A DNA stretch of 64,000 nt, taken from contig VZTI01005239.1 of the NCBI GenBank assembly GCA_013397865.1, forward strand, positions 356,300 to 420,299, in the 5' to 3' direction. Both the position numbers and the translations under genes were made by a program. This stretch comes from Struthidea cinerea. Taxonomy: Eukaryota > Chordata > Aves > Passeriformes > Corcoracidae. The notes beneath the pieces are model-generated. The model had not been told where the DNA came from. It saw only the letters and a program-made list of their open reading frames with translations, and ran no database searches. This document shows, piece by piece, positions 33,904 to 45,237 of the stretch (its first letter is position 1; each line of letters begins with the position of its first letter).

Positions 33904-35685
33904 AAGATTTCGAAGGGATCTGTCTCACTACAGACCACACAAAGTAATGATGAGGAAGGGATGGGTAGTAGAAGTTTGCATTACCTCAGCTTTTGGGATG
34001 GGATGGTCAGAGGTGAGTGCAGGAGCCCCTCTCTCCTCTCCATCTCTGGAAAAGTTTTCTTCCCTGGGCCCTGCAGATGTCAGGAGCACACAGGCAAGTT
34101 GGGGAATTGAACAAAAGGAAGTGGCAGCGTGTTTGACAAACAGCATCAAAAAGGCTAACAAACAGCATCAGAAAGGGCAGCTGTCACAGTGCATCACCTT
34201 CTGTTCCTCCCAGGCTCCTGCCACAGCCGTTCCCTTTGCCTTGCCTGTGTCCCCTAACTGCAGAATTTACTGACTGTCCCACTGGAGGGCAAAAGAGCCA
34301 CTTCAGGTTTGGAGAAGGGGAGGTTTTATAGAGGAAAAAAACCTCACCTACCTGGGGACACTAAGTGCAGCAGTAAAATAATCCTTACTCCCGGCAGCAA
34401 GATTTGGGTTTGGGGATGACAAAAGTGGCAGACAGCAGGGCCCCTTCAGCTCGTGAGAAAGGGGACTTTTAGAGGCTGTACAAACCTCTTCTCCCTGATC
34501 CTTGCTCAGCAAGCTGGGGAGGCCTTTTCCTCCCATCAGAGGAGAAGAGCTATCACACGTCAGCAGCCACATCTCTCCTTCACGCTGAATGACACTTCAG
34601 AAGGCAACCTGTTGATCCCAGTCCTATCTGCCACAAGTGTGCTCGGAGAAGCTTATTTTGACTACAGCACACAGAAAACAGTTGTTGAGGGATAGAAAAA
34701 AACCAACACATAAGGAACTGCAGCAGCCCAGGTTTTGACACATCTGGCCTGGAAGGTTATTTCTGATAATTCAAAATCTGCACAGCTGCCCCAGGCTCCC
34801 AACCATCCACAGCCCACGGCACCTTGTAACCAAACTCAGTCTGTTCCCTTGCTGGGCCAGAAGCTTGAACTGTCATGGTTTGAAAATTGCAGAGTTTGAG
34901 TGGTTTTTGTCCATGGGGTTCTTGCTCCTTGCTTACCTTCTTCCGTGCATCAAAGCCCGGTGTCTTAAATGGGAACACATCTCCAGTTCCCTCCTTCCTC
35001 CCCCTCCCCAGATGGGGCTGAAGGGATTTAAGGTGGGAGTCTCAGCCCAAAGCCTTTTACTGCATCCCAGCAGTCACCACCACCCGGGCTCTGGGGTCAC
35101 TTACTGAGAATGAATATGTCTATAGCTCTTTCATCACTCTTTTTGGTATTTTTTTTTTCTTTTTAAGTATGTGTCTGTATAAAAATCTGGATTAGATAAT
35201 AAATTTCTGCTTTTTAATGAAAAATGGAAAAAAAGTTGTAAGAAATGTCAATTATGATTAACACTTCAACGTGGAGAAATGACATTATCGTGAGTGCTGT
35301 ATGGAATTGAACAGACATCACCTGGCATTTGCCATCAGGGCTTGGCAGCTCTCCAGACAGGTTGCTACTTAGCTCGAAAGGTAGGAAAGTTGTTCCAGTT
35401 TTAAAGTTTTGCCATTTTCTTTCCACTTTGAAAGCAAAAAAACATATTGAAGTCAAACTTTGCTGTGAAACAAAATTCCTGACAAAAACTTAAAAAAAAA
35501 AAAAAAGGCAGCAAAACAACCACATCCCCCAGCTTATTTTTAAAAAGAACAAAAACAATTCTGCTACATCTCAGCTTGGAATTAGGAACCTTTAATTTGG
35601 GGATGCTGTCTATAGTGGGCTTAACAAGCTGCTGTTGATCCCTCCGATGTCCCGCTGTCTTTGTACTGAGAAACAAATGATGAAT
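33904..35685. other. No gene recognised
   Basis: Small frames only (74 codons at 34348-34572 minus with a donor-like GTAGGTGAG at its end; no partner). An A15 run lies near 35490-35505. No repeat family recognised. Confidence 0.4.
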
Positions 35686-35990
35686 CATTGAATCCTGGAG
35701 TGGTTTGGGTTGGAAGGGACCTTCAAGACCATCCAGTGCCAAGCCCTGCCATGGCAGGGACACCTTCCACTGTCCCAGGATGCTCCAAGCCCCGTCCAGC
35801 CTGGCCTTGGGCACTGCCAGGGATCCAGGGGCAGCCACAGCTTCTCTGGGCACCCTGTGCCAGGGCCTCCCCACCCTCACAGGGAAGATTATTCTCCTAA
35901 TATCTAATAAATATCTAGCACCTAATCTAAACCTACTCCCACTTTGAAGCCATTCCCCCTTGCTGTGCCCCCTCATACCCGTAAATAGTT
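35686..35990 (-). mobile_element. CR1 LINE, 3' end fragment (minus)
   Basis: On plus: TGAATCATTGAATCCTGGAG, 'GGTTTGGGTTGGAAGGGACCTTCAAGACCATCCAGTGCC', 'GGGACACCTTCCACTGTCCC', 'CCAGCCTGGCCTTGGGCACTGCCAGGGATCCAGGGG', then 'CTCCTAATATCTAATAAATATCTAGCACCTAATCTAAACC'. A short duplication of the 'ATCTA' region (about 35898-35925) is visible. Typical truncated copy. The 235-codon minus frame at 35401-36108 reads through it and its flanks and is not a gene. Confidence 0.93.
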
Positions 35991-37080
35991 CACAGGGATC
36001 TTGAACTAGCCCAATATTCCCTGTCTTCAAACCCAGCTCCACCTCCCCCACTTCCCCTGCCTTGGCCCTGGAACAAGAGAAAGTGTAAACAAACACAACA
36101 ACCTCCAAAGTATTTCAATAACAAAATAACTAAAGCAATTCTCCGAGGGGCTGGTAAATAGCAGCCAAGCTATCAGAGCCCAGAGGGGGAAAAGTTCAGC
36201 GGAAACTAGTTACAGAATCTCCAGATGCAGTGTGACAAACTCCAGCCTGCTCCTGCTCTTGCTCCCGTTGCCATTTTCCTGCAGAATGACAGTTTTCAAT
36301 TACTGGGCTGTAGCTGAGAGCAAATTGTGCACTTCAGCAGCTGGAGTTCTCTCTCCTGATTTTCAGACGTGGCTGGGTAAAATGTACAGGGGCAATGGAA
36401 ATGGCTTTCTGTGCACAGCTAACTGAGCAAGGACATGCCCAGAGAGCGTCAGGAGCAGGGAAAGTCAAAAGGAACTGCAGGCAGGGAGGGGGGATGGATC
36501 CCACCCCCCTCACCCTCCTCTCCTCCCCCAGCAAGGAGACTCCAGTTGTACGTGCTGCAAGAGCAGACCTGTGTCAACCTGTCTGCCTAAACTTTAAACA
36601 CGATTTAGATTATTTTTTTCCCCCAAATGACTAATTCTCTAAGTAGTCTGAGATCTGGATCACGCTATCCCCATTCTTACACAGGTAATAAATTTCCCCT
36701 TTCCCCCGTTAGAGTGTCCCACTAGAGCAGAACCTGGATTTCTGGATGTAAGGAGGTACTTGAGCTAAAATACATCCACAGGGGTCAATCTTCTTTGTAT
36801 GACTTAGCCAGGAGAAGGAGGCAAACAAACCCAGGTTTAATGGGGTGCTGGAGGTGTTGCATGGAGGTGCTCTTCACCTGATGCATGGGGTAGCTTGGGG
36901 GAAGTTAAAAATAAAAATAAAATATTTGTCCTGATAAAAGCCAACCTGGAGAGACTCACCAGCCTTTTTCTCCCTATTCTGTGCGAGGCAGTTTCACCTG
37001 AGCAGAGACACTGAAATCTGGGGCAGAATTTTTCCTGCTTCCTCGGGGAGATCTTGGGTCTGTAACCAGATTCTATGCAA
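35991..37080. other. No gene recognised
   Basis: Mixed composition; short frames without motifs; an A/T run 'AAAAATAAAAATAAAAT' near 36907-36923. No further element seen. Confidence 0.4.
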
Positions 37081-37141
37081 ATCATAGAATCATTAGGTTG
37101 GGAAAAACCTTAGGATTAATGAAACGATCAAGGAACAAACA
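37081..37141 (-). mobile_element. CR1 LINE tail cut by the assembly gap (minus)
   Basis: ATCATAGAATCATTAGGTTG then 'GGAAAAACCTTAGGATTAAT' is the reverse complement of a CR1 3' end of the subfamily reading AGAATCATTAAGGTTGGAAAAGACC. The rest disappears into the run of N. I do not recognise CR1 sequence with confidence to the right of the gap, so the copy may end inside it. Confidence 0.8.
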
Positions 37142-37210
37142 NNNNNNNNNNNNNNNNNNNNNNNNNNNNNNNNNNNNNNNNNNNNNNNNNNNNNNNNNNN
37201 NNNNNNNNNN
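37142..37210. other. Assembly gap (69 N)
   Basis: Sixty-nine undetermined bases. The stated length may not be the true length. It begins inside a CR1 tail. Confidence 0.99.
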
Positions 37211-37380
37211 GGGGAGGACCAGGCTGGCAGCACCCCAAGTTTGCCGATAGCTGCCTGAATGTGGTCCACAAAGTGAAATCTTTCCTGCCGGGCACCTTGG
37301 GGTCAGCCAGTTGAATATTTATATTTTTAAATTTACAACAAATTAATGTTTTAACTTGACTGCATCACTCTTTCCTGCAG
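37211..37380. other. No gene recognised between gap and exon-like motif
   Basis: GC-rich for about 90 bp after the gap, then AT-rich. No repeat family recognised. Confidence 0.4.
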
Positions 37381-37407
37381 AAACCTTTGCCCTGTGAAGA
37401 GAAGACA
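37381..37407 (+). other. Possible 27-nt microexon
   Basis: A good acceptor (CTCTTTCCTGCAG ending at 37380) and a consensus donor (GTGAGT at 37408) enclose 27 nt, nine in-frame codons reading KPLPCEEKT. More splice-like sites follow: an acceptor ending CATCAG near 37465 and a donor CCG|GTGAGT near 37665. Microexons need flanking exons, which I cannot see, so this is weak evidence. Confidence 0.15.
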
Positions 37408-37844
37408 GTGAGTCCCACAGGCTGCTCTGTGCTTCTGTGGCATCACCTTCCTTCATCCCCCATCAGTGCAAGCGACACGGCTGGGGAAAATAAAATGTTA
37501 CAAGTGCTCTGCTGTTCCAGGAGAGCCAGCTCTTGGCTGAGCCCTGTGCCTTCCCTCATTACCATCCTCCCTCGCGCCTCCTGCATGCCTTGGACAGCTG
37601 CTGCCTGCACAGACCCCGGCGCAGCGCGGAGCTGGGCTGGGGAGGCTGCGATTCTCCTGCACCCGGTGAGTCAGGAGAATGCTCCTGCCCAAACAACATT
37701 AAACTGCCCTGACAAAGCTGGAGAACCTGGAGAAACCTCCAGTCACGTACGACATCGCCTAGCAGTGCATCCCTGCCAAACGGGAAGGAGGAAGGCAGAG
37801 GGTAGGGCTGGATGAGCACTCTTAGTGGTGACATGCCGTTTTTA
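37408..37844. other. GC-rich stretch with splice-like motifs; no gene recognised
   Basis: A 142-codon plus frame (37387-37815) overlaps it with no recognisable domain. The donor-like CCG|GTGAGT near 37665 and several acceptor-like C/T tracts could mark a lncRNA exon. Nothing firmer can be said. Confidence 0.3.
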
Positions 37845-38035
37845 GCCATAATTATGTAAATTGCATAATTCATCTCGAAATATTGAGGGTTTTTTTTCTG
37901 TATTTACTGCAATTACGTCAATTGACCTATTTGTGTTATCTGACGTGCTTATCATTAAAATGGGACAATATATCCCATTAGATCCTCTAACTCCATTGAA
38001 TGGAATGATGATTAATTATATCATAAAAAGGAGCT
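37845..38035. promoter_or_regulatory. AT-rich block with homeodomain/POU-like motifs
   Basis: Contains the perfect palindrome ATAATTAT (37848-37855), then ATGTAAATTGCATAATTCAT, which resembles octamer/POU half-sites, CAATTACGTCAATTG-like inverted motifs near 37910, and GATTAATTATATC near 38020. Stop codons are frequent and there is no repeat family, so a conserved enhancer is a reasonable hypothesis. Confidence 0.25.
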
Positions 38036-41000
38036 GTGCTACGCATCTCTGAACATGGAATTTGAGGCTTAAAATAAAGCAAACTACTCTTGTAATTTCC
38101 TGTCTTAAAACTGCATCTTACCCACTTGGGAAACGTGCCCAGGGTTCCCCACATGGCATCATTCTGGTCCACATTAGTATCAAACAATGTTTAGAAAGCC
38201 AAACATGTTTATTTCTTGTAGCACCTACTGCTCTGTATTACTCAGAGACAACATGTCTAAAGAAAAATCCAACAAACCTGGCTCATCTGTGACTTCATTA
38301 TTCTGAGAATATCCTTCCAGAGTGGAGGAAAAAGGCTTTTCCCAACTACATTGGCTAAAACTTCTTGGAAACCACCTCCTGCTGTTCTCTCAGAGTCTGG
38401 ATCTGTCAGGCCCTGTTAGTGAAACAGTGGCTCTGGGAATGCAGGATGGCAGGTGAGGAATGCAGCTTTAATTCCTGCTCTAAATATCAATTCGAAAGTG
38501 CACGATAGAGCAACGTGGTAATTTTTTTCCCAAATAAGGGCTTTATCCCCACCCTTACTTGAGCCAAGCTCTGCCTATTTCTCAGACTCTAAACATTGTC
38601 CTCCTCCAGCCTTGTCCACTTCAGCAATATCTTTTTTCAGCAGGGCCATGAAAGTTTGGACCTGAGCCCAGAGAGAAATCCATGTGTGGTATTTTAGATG
38701 TGTGCAGGGACTCAGAGCGACCACTCAAAGGCACAAGAGGAGCTGGGTGGCCCCATTCTCCCAGTTTTGGGGCACTTACACAACTCCTTTAGTTCTTCAC
38801 TTTCTGGACAATGGTGCTGGCCCAGTTTTTTTAGTTCCTAACATTAAAGTCCCTGTGCACTGCTTTCATATTCAGAATGAATAATGACCACACGTCCTTG
38901 GGGCACTCAGGGCTGTGGGGACAAGGACTCTCAGGAAGATCATAAAGGGATCCATGGAGCTCAGTGCTGCGGAAGCTCAGAAATGTCTGTTAGGTTTCTT
39001 GGTACTGTTCCTACTCAATCCCAAACCATCTGCTGCTCCTTTGAGCAGGCAGAGGTGATGGACAGAAAGAGAGGATTATTGCAGTGTGCCCCGTAGCTGA
39101 TCTCACTCTCCCTCAGTAGCCAGCACGTGGTCCCAGAGGGAGAGGTTTCAGCTCGTTTTAATCCAGAGGAAAGGGCTCGAGTGCACCTAAAGAGGGTTTC
39201 ATCGTCGTTTGTTTTACTCAATTAAAAACCTGCAGACACAGATTAGCTCCCTGCTGCTCAGTGTAGGAATTCTTTTAACACTGCAGTGATTTACGATCTA
39301 CCAGGCAGCGTTTAACCAATGTCATCCAGAACCCAGAGATGCTGAACACGGGGCTGGTCACTCGTGCTAATGAAAAATGGATTGGAAGCGACAGCCACTT
39401 GCGTGGCTGCATTTTGATAACGGATGACAGAGTGGGGCTGGAGCTGAGGGAGGCTCTGTAATTAATATTACAGTAGGATCAGGTATGTAACAGAGAGCTT
39501 GACTTGGAATTAAAATCAATACAACAGCTGTTGGGACGTGTCACTCCTGGTCCCTGGGCCCTGAGACATTCTGCCAGACAGAGGAAGGGCTGATGGGAAG
39601 GTGATGACACACAGTGAATATCCATCTTGTGTTCACTTCAGGCAAGAAATTATGCTTAGTGGAATGTGTTGGCAGCTTGGGGGTGTTTTATTGGCTTTTT
39701 GTTAGGGTTTTCTTTTTCCTTTTTTTCTCTTTTTAGTCAATGGATGAACAGGAGGGTCTGTGGGCCACCTCTCTCTGCTGCTATTGCTAATTTTCTTTTC
39801 AAACACTATTTTACACCAACCAGTTACTGCGGTGTTGTGGTTAGGGAGGTTTTTGGGTTTCATTTATTTTCCAGTCTTCCTGCAAGTCAGGAAAAATCAA
39901 GTCTAGTGTCTATGATGGTCGTGGCTCTTATGAAAATAGAACACAGCTCCATGTTTCTGACAAAGCACATTGGCCTCTTGCAGCAGCAGGGACAGCTCAG
40001 TCTATTTTCAGCCTCCCTCTCCTGCTCCCTTCCTTCCTCATCCACTCCAATGGCCAAGATCACCTCCAGAGCTGCTGTGCTTGTTCTAACAGAAGTTTAC
40101 TTGGAGGCATCAGAATGTGGAGAAGTGAAAAGATCAAATGGCACCTGAATTGGGATAGCAGAGAAATCATTTGTGTATTTCTAGCAAATTCTTCTAAAGA
40201 AAAGAAATTCTAAATTGAAAATTCAATTTTTTAACCACTACCATGAACAAAAAAAAATCTGCATTGGGTGAGAACAGGTTATGGATGATCAAGATAGATG
40301 ATGCTTTGCATTCCACACCAATGTTGACCTTTGTCCCAGCTTGGGGTTTTTGTGCTATAAACTGGAATTTCCAAACAGAAGGTGTACATCCATTTCTGTT
40401 CAGAAATACCAGTGGGAATTACATGGAGATTTTTCTGCACTTTCTTAAATTTGGTTATATTTAAATGTGTTTATTTAGGAAGCTGGGCTAGTTTTACAAC
40501 TGGTTTTAGCTCCAGCAAAACAAAATCAAGCCCACGGATCATAGTAACACTCCAAAACAGCTTTAGACAGAGCCTTTGTGGGCATGTACAGTAGAGCTGC
40601 AATCTGTAAGCATTATGGCTGGCCACTGCAGCAACCAAATACCACAGCAGCCAGAAAACGAGTAGCAATCTCTATCAGATGAAGGGAAATCCATTATCTC
40701 TGTGCACTGCCCTGAGGCTGGAGTTCAAAGCTCAAGCCTGTCTCAGAACAAAAAGCGGCTCAGAAATGATGCCCAAATTCCTGTCAGCCCCGGTGAGTGT
40801 GACAGAAGTGCTTGTTAACATCCAGCCCCGAGATCAAGGGTGTGATTGTACCCCTGAAAGCTCGGGGTGCCTGAATCAGGGCCCCCTCCAAAGGCCACCA
40901 AAGCCAGTAAAAAAAGGCCCTGACTGATTTCAATAAGTTTTGGAGCTCCTCTTAATGAAAAGCCCATCTGCTATTCAATTCACAGGCTCCTGAATCTCTC

Positions 41001-43732
41001 ACCTTCTCTTCTTCTACTGCCTGCCAAATAAAAATCGTGGCTCTCCTGACCCCAGGGAACTTTTCAGCTTATTTTTGACCTGAGTTCCTATAGTGGGGCT
41101 CATTTGGGGTGGGTTCATTTGCAGATTTCTTGCTGTACAAGGAATTCTGGACAATGCACTCAGTTTGGTTGTTTCTCCCTACAGAATAAACCTTCAGTCA
41201 CAGATTTATGAGTGGGTTAATCCAACAAGCCAAGATGTCCCACTTTATTTTAATGTGTGAATGATCCCTATGGGAGTTTAAACTTTATCCCAAGCAGTCA
41301 TCTGTGCATTTTACTGGTCCTAAAAGCCCCAGAAACACCAGCTCTGATGTGCTGGAGCTGCACCTCCCAGGAAGGCTGGCTCAGAGGGGGAATCAGCTGG
41401 GGATGCTCCTCTGTGGCACCGCAGGCAAGAGCAGGAGCCATGAAACCTGTGAGTGTGAGGGGTGCAGCACATCACTTACAGGCTTGAGCCATATGTGCAT
41501 TTTTATTGAGATCCACGATTCTCCTGTGGGTTCAGGTCAGTTATTGCTCTTTTAACTCTTTCTTTTAACTGAAATGTCTTCATTTGCGGTACGTGCAGAC
41601 ACTGCTATGCCTACGACGTCTGGACAACTGGCCTGATCATCAGAGCAAAGCTCCCGGCTCCTCAGCCCTGGAAAATGTGGGAATGACATCTGTTCATCCA
41701 AACAGCTGCCCTGGTGCTGCACCAGCTCCATCAGGTTGGTTTAGAACCATGAATAAAGAAGGAACATGAGCACAGATCTCTGCTGCCTGTTCACCTCCTA
41801 AAGCTGACGTTCGTGCCATCTTTAAGCACTGGTGACAAGATTTTGTCTGAATTCTTGGCTGGATTTGAGAGCTCTGCGAGTGAGAAATGCAGTTGCCCCA
41901 TTCAATTTTATATGGGCAAGTAAGTGCATGCATGTACTCACACAAAATTCAGATCCTTAACCTCTGAATGAGGAAAAGAAAAGCAGTAGAGTCCTTGTGA
42001 GACACTCCTGACTGTACAGCAGCATAACTTGAGTGGTTACTGAAATAATGATTTATTTTGGAGGGTTTGTATACAAACAAAATGAATCTCTGCTTAGAAT
42101 AAATTATTTCCTTTCATGGGTTAAGTCTCAAAGTATCTGGAAGCGAAGAGTTGTCAGCTGCAGAGACTGGCAAATGGATCTGAATAACATATGAAATTTG
42201 GAGAACTTTGTGATCTCTTCAGACAATATGTGGATATGCATCAGTATGCCACGTTCTTTGAATAAATTATTCCTTTTAAATTATTCACTCAGTTCTAGTA
42301 ATTGTTAAGATGAGGGGATTTTGACATAAAGTGCTAACTAGTGAGATTAAAAAAAAAAAGCTGTATACTTTTTTTTTAATCTTTCTAGCATTTTCTACCT
42401 GCATTAACATCACTTTTCCCTTTTCAGATAACTTTTTCTTTAAACTTGCCTCCCTTTCTCTTCTTTCTGTCCACCCCTTTCTTCGTCTTGCTTTGCAGCA
42501 CTGCCTACAGACAAAACAATTTCTCTGAAGGAGATCCTTTTAGGCTATGAGGGGATTAGGCCTTGGAGCAGAGATCCTGTTTGGATCAGCTGTGGAACTC
42601 ACAGGAGTCCTGTTAAAGGCCTATTAAAATTCCATGTAATACCTCAGTAAGTACCATGCGAATCCCCAGCTCATCTTTGGGAATTAAAGTGTGCAGAGCT
42701 TCCCTGGCTGCTGGCAGCAAGGTTAGGCAGACCCAGGACTCGTTTGTTTGAGGAACAGGACATCACCTGACTGTTTCCTACACCTCCAAGAAAACATTGG
42801 AGTGAAATATTGCGGAGGGAAATTGTTCTTGAACTGAGGGACCTGACTGATGGTAACCCAAGGCTGGCAACTGACCACTGACCACGGCCATTCCAGGGGT
42901 GGCACCCAGGTGCAGGAGACATGGGCATCTCAAAGGAAGCTTTGGAAGATGAGGTTTAATTCAGATAGCTTTAATCAGAAGCTCTCTGTAGTGTAAATTC
43001 AGCAGAGTATCTCAGAATGAGCTGAAATCGCTCTCAGCAGGTTGGTATCTGCCTTGAGATTTCCTGATTCTGCTCAGACAAGAGGCACCATAAGAATAGA
43101 CTTTTTCTCTGCCCTGCAGACTTTTTTTCTGCTTGGATTTCAGATCTGAAGGTCTTTCCTTTTCTTCATTGTTATTTCCTTTTCTTCTTGTTATTTTCAA
43201 AGTCAAAAAATTAGGGATAGCTCTCAAAATGTGCTTGAGTAAACACATACATATATATATATACATATTGTTATGTACATATTCTTATATATGTTCTATT
43301 CTGGTGATCACCCGGCACTGCATCAAGTTTTGGGGATGCTCTTATGCTGCCAAAGAAATAATTCACTCAACTCTACAGCAAACTGCCAGAGCTTGAGGGG
43401 GCAAAGGAGAGAAAAGGTGGGGTGAAATGTGAATTTGGAAATAAATTGTCTTTGGTGTCTCAGAAATTAAAAGCAGCTGATCCAAACCCTGTCAAAAGCA
43501 GAAGCCCATGCTTGGTGTAAGGCTGGCACTTCCAGCTTGGCATCCACTTCCAGCCCTTTGGAACCCCAAATTTCTCTCTTTTCCCATGGCATAGCCAAGG
43601 CTGCCTTTCCCTGATGTGCTTCAACAGCCAGCCCTGCCAGCACTGACCTGGCAATGGAGCAGCTTGTACCTCCTCTCACTCACTCATCAGTCTTGGCTAA
43701 TGCTGAAACCTTTTGTGGACATTTCCTTTTTT
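38036..43732. other. No gene recognised in 5.7 kb
   Basis: The longest frames are 39666-40148 (160 codons) and 40679-40927 (82 codons, plus, containing CCCCG|GTGAGTG that resembles a donor). Neither has a recognisable domain. A (TA)n/ACAT run lies at 43244-43298. I see no CR1 or LTR here, making this one of the longest repeat-poor parts of the window. Confidence 0.35.
43244..43298. repeat. AT dinucleotide-rich microsatellite
   Basis: ACATACATATATATATATAC followed by imperfect TATGTACATAT copies to about 43298. Confidence 0.85.
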
Positions 43733-43945
43733 AAGAGGATCTCAGAGCTTTTCACAAATCTTTATTGATTAAGCATCAAAACCTTCATCTGATGTAGATA
43801 AGTTTAATGCCATTATCCAGATTTTACAAGGCAGATTTTATTGAAGACAAGGAGAAGGTAACCCACTTGGTCAAGGTCAGGCATCGACGTGTGGTAGGAC
43901 AGGAAACAGAGCTGGGCTCAGGTGGGGACGCTCTGGGCTCTTCAC
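43733..43945 (-). mobile_element. MIR-type SINE (minus)
   Basis: Read on plus it follows the reverse complement of the MIR consensus: CTCAGAGCTTTTCACAAATC (43741-43760, for the 'AAGCGCTTTACAAA' end), 'TTGATTAAGCATC', 'CATTATCCAGATTTTACAAGGCAGA' (for 'TATCCCCATTTTACAGATGAGGA'), 'GGTAACCCACTTGGTCAAGGTCA' (for the 'GTAACTTGCCCAAGGTCA' core) and 'GAGCTGGGCTCAGGTGGGGACGCTCTGGGCTC' (for 'GGATT.GAACCCAGG...CTC'). Nearly full-length in block order and strongly diverged. Confidence 0.75.
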
Positions 43946-44321
43946 ACATTGTATTTCTAATTATTGTGCCTTTGGATTATTTCAGGCAATGTTATGGATT
44001 TTGCCAGCAGATATGACAAGGGAGATGTGACCTCGGGGCACCGGTGGTGTGTCAGCCCTGGGCTGCCGTGGACCTGGTCTCCTCCACTTCCTCCAAGGTG
44101 GGTCCTCAGCTGACCTGAGGAATTAAACCGTCAAAGAGATGCTGGAAGAAAATTTAACACTCGCTGGGCAGCTGCTCGAGAGCCACACGGAGCTATCGGC
44201 GGGCTGGGCTATGAAGCTGTGTAAGTTTTATGGATGCGGGCATCGATAAAAAGAAACCTGTGGCCTTTTTCCCTCAGGTAAAGCCTTGCCTAGAGGCTGA
44301 ATCCCCTTCCTATGCTGGCAG
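43946..44321. other. No gene recognised
   Basis: Approaches a GC-rich block. A donor-like CAG|GTAAAG occurs at 44276-44284 without a partner. Confidence 0.4.
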
Positions 44322-44428
44322 GAACAAGCGGAGCAGCGGGAGCCGGAGCCGTGCCCGTGCGCGGAGCCGCAGCCGCGGATCGCACCTGCCCCCGTGAGCC
44401 CAGGGACGGCATCGCTCGGCCCCGCGCA
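44322..44428 (+). promoter_or_regulatory. Small CpG-dense block; possible exon 44322-44393
   Basis: I count 17 CpG in about 100 bp, unlike the CpG-poor surroundings. An acceptor-like CTATGCTGGCAG ends at 44321 and a GTGAGC donor follows 44393, enclosing 72 nt (24 codons) rich in E, P and C. It may be a small CpG island, a GC-rich exon, or a patch of GC-biased sequence. No TATA or LTR ends are visible, so I do not assign it to an element. The 159-codon minus-strand frame at 44228-44707 owes its length to the same composition. Confidence 0.3.
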
Positions 44429-44865
44429 GCCTCCCACCTTCCTCCAGCCTTCTGCTCTATGAAAAAGGGCCCTTTGCGGCAGAATTTCTAAGGATTCTCC
44501 TTTTCTTCCCATCCTCGCCGTTTCGATGTCCAGCTCTGGGTGCAGCGCTCTTTGGCAGAGGGGGGGAAGGCTCAGTGTTTCCCATCTCCGCCACCGGGTG
44601 CATCCCTGCCCTGCTGGGGTGTCCTCTCCAGGCCGTGCAGAGACAATGAGTTTCCATTTCGTGATTCTTTCTGCTTTGCTCCTGGCTGTGCACGGTGCCA
44701 AGCACACAGTATTTTAATAGCAGTTTAGATTAAGCTTTTGTTTGGAAAATGCTTTGGGATCCCTTGTAATAGTCACAGGGTAAAATGAGCAATTATTTAG
44801 GCAGAGTCTGTAAGAAACTGTGTGGTCCATGAATGAGCTCCTGTCATCTAAGCCTCGTATTGATC
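44429..44865. other. No gene recognised
   Basis: Short overlapping frames on both strands; no repeat or splice pair. Confidence 0.4.
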
Positions 44866-45237
44866 ACAGAATCACTGAATCATTTAGGTTGGAAGGGACC
44901 TTAAAACTCATCTCATTCCACCCCCTGCCATGTCCAGGTACAACTTCCACTGTCCCAGGTTCCTCCAAGCCCCATCCAACCTGGCCTTGGACACTTCCAG
45001 GGATCCAGGGGCAGCACAGCTTCTCTGGAAAATCTGTGCCAGGGCTTCCCCAGCTTCACAGGGAAGAATTTCTTCCCATTATTTATCCTAAATCTATCCT
45101 TCTTCAGCTTAAAGCCATTCCCCCTTGTCCTGTCACTCCATGCCATTGTAAAAAGTCCTCCTCCAGCCCTTTAGATACTGGAAGGTCACGTCACCTCAGT
45201 CTCCTCTGTTTTTCCCATTTCTCTGGAAGCCTGGCCA
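44866..45237 (-). mobile_element. CR1 LINE, 3' end fragment (minus)
   Basis: On plus: CACAGAATCACTGAATCATT, 'TAGGTTGGAAGGGACCTTAAAACTCATCT', 'CCATCCAACCTGGCCTTGGACACTTCCAGGGATCC', 'AGGGAAGAATTTCTTCCCATTATTTATCCTAAATC', 'TTAAAGCCATTCCCCCTTGTCCTGTCACTCCATG', then a less conserved 'GATACTGGAAGGTCACGTCACC' part. About 370 bp, retaining one more upstream block than the copies at 30970 and 35686. Confidence 0.94.

Noticed and set aside
33523..34273. Plus-strand frames of 182-195 codons
   Set aside because: They are antisense to the CR1 copy at 33409-33903 and extend only by chance beyond it.
35401..36108. 235-codon minus-strand open frame
   Set aside because: It crosses a truncated CR1 tail and unrelated flanks; there is no domain or start context that would support a gene.
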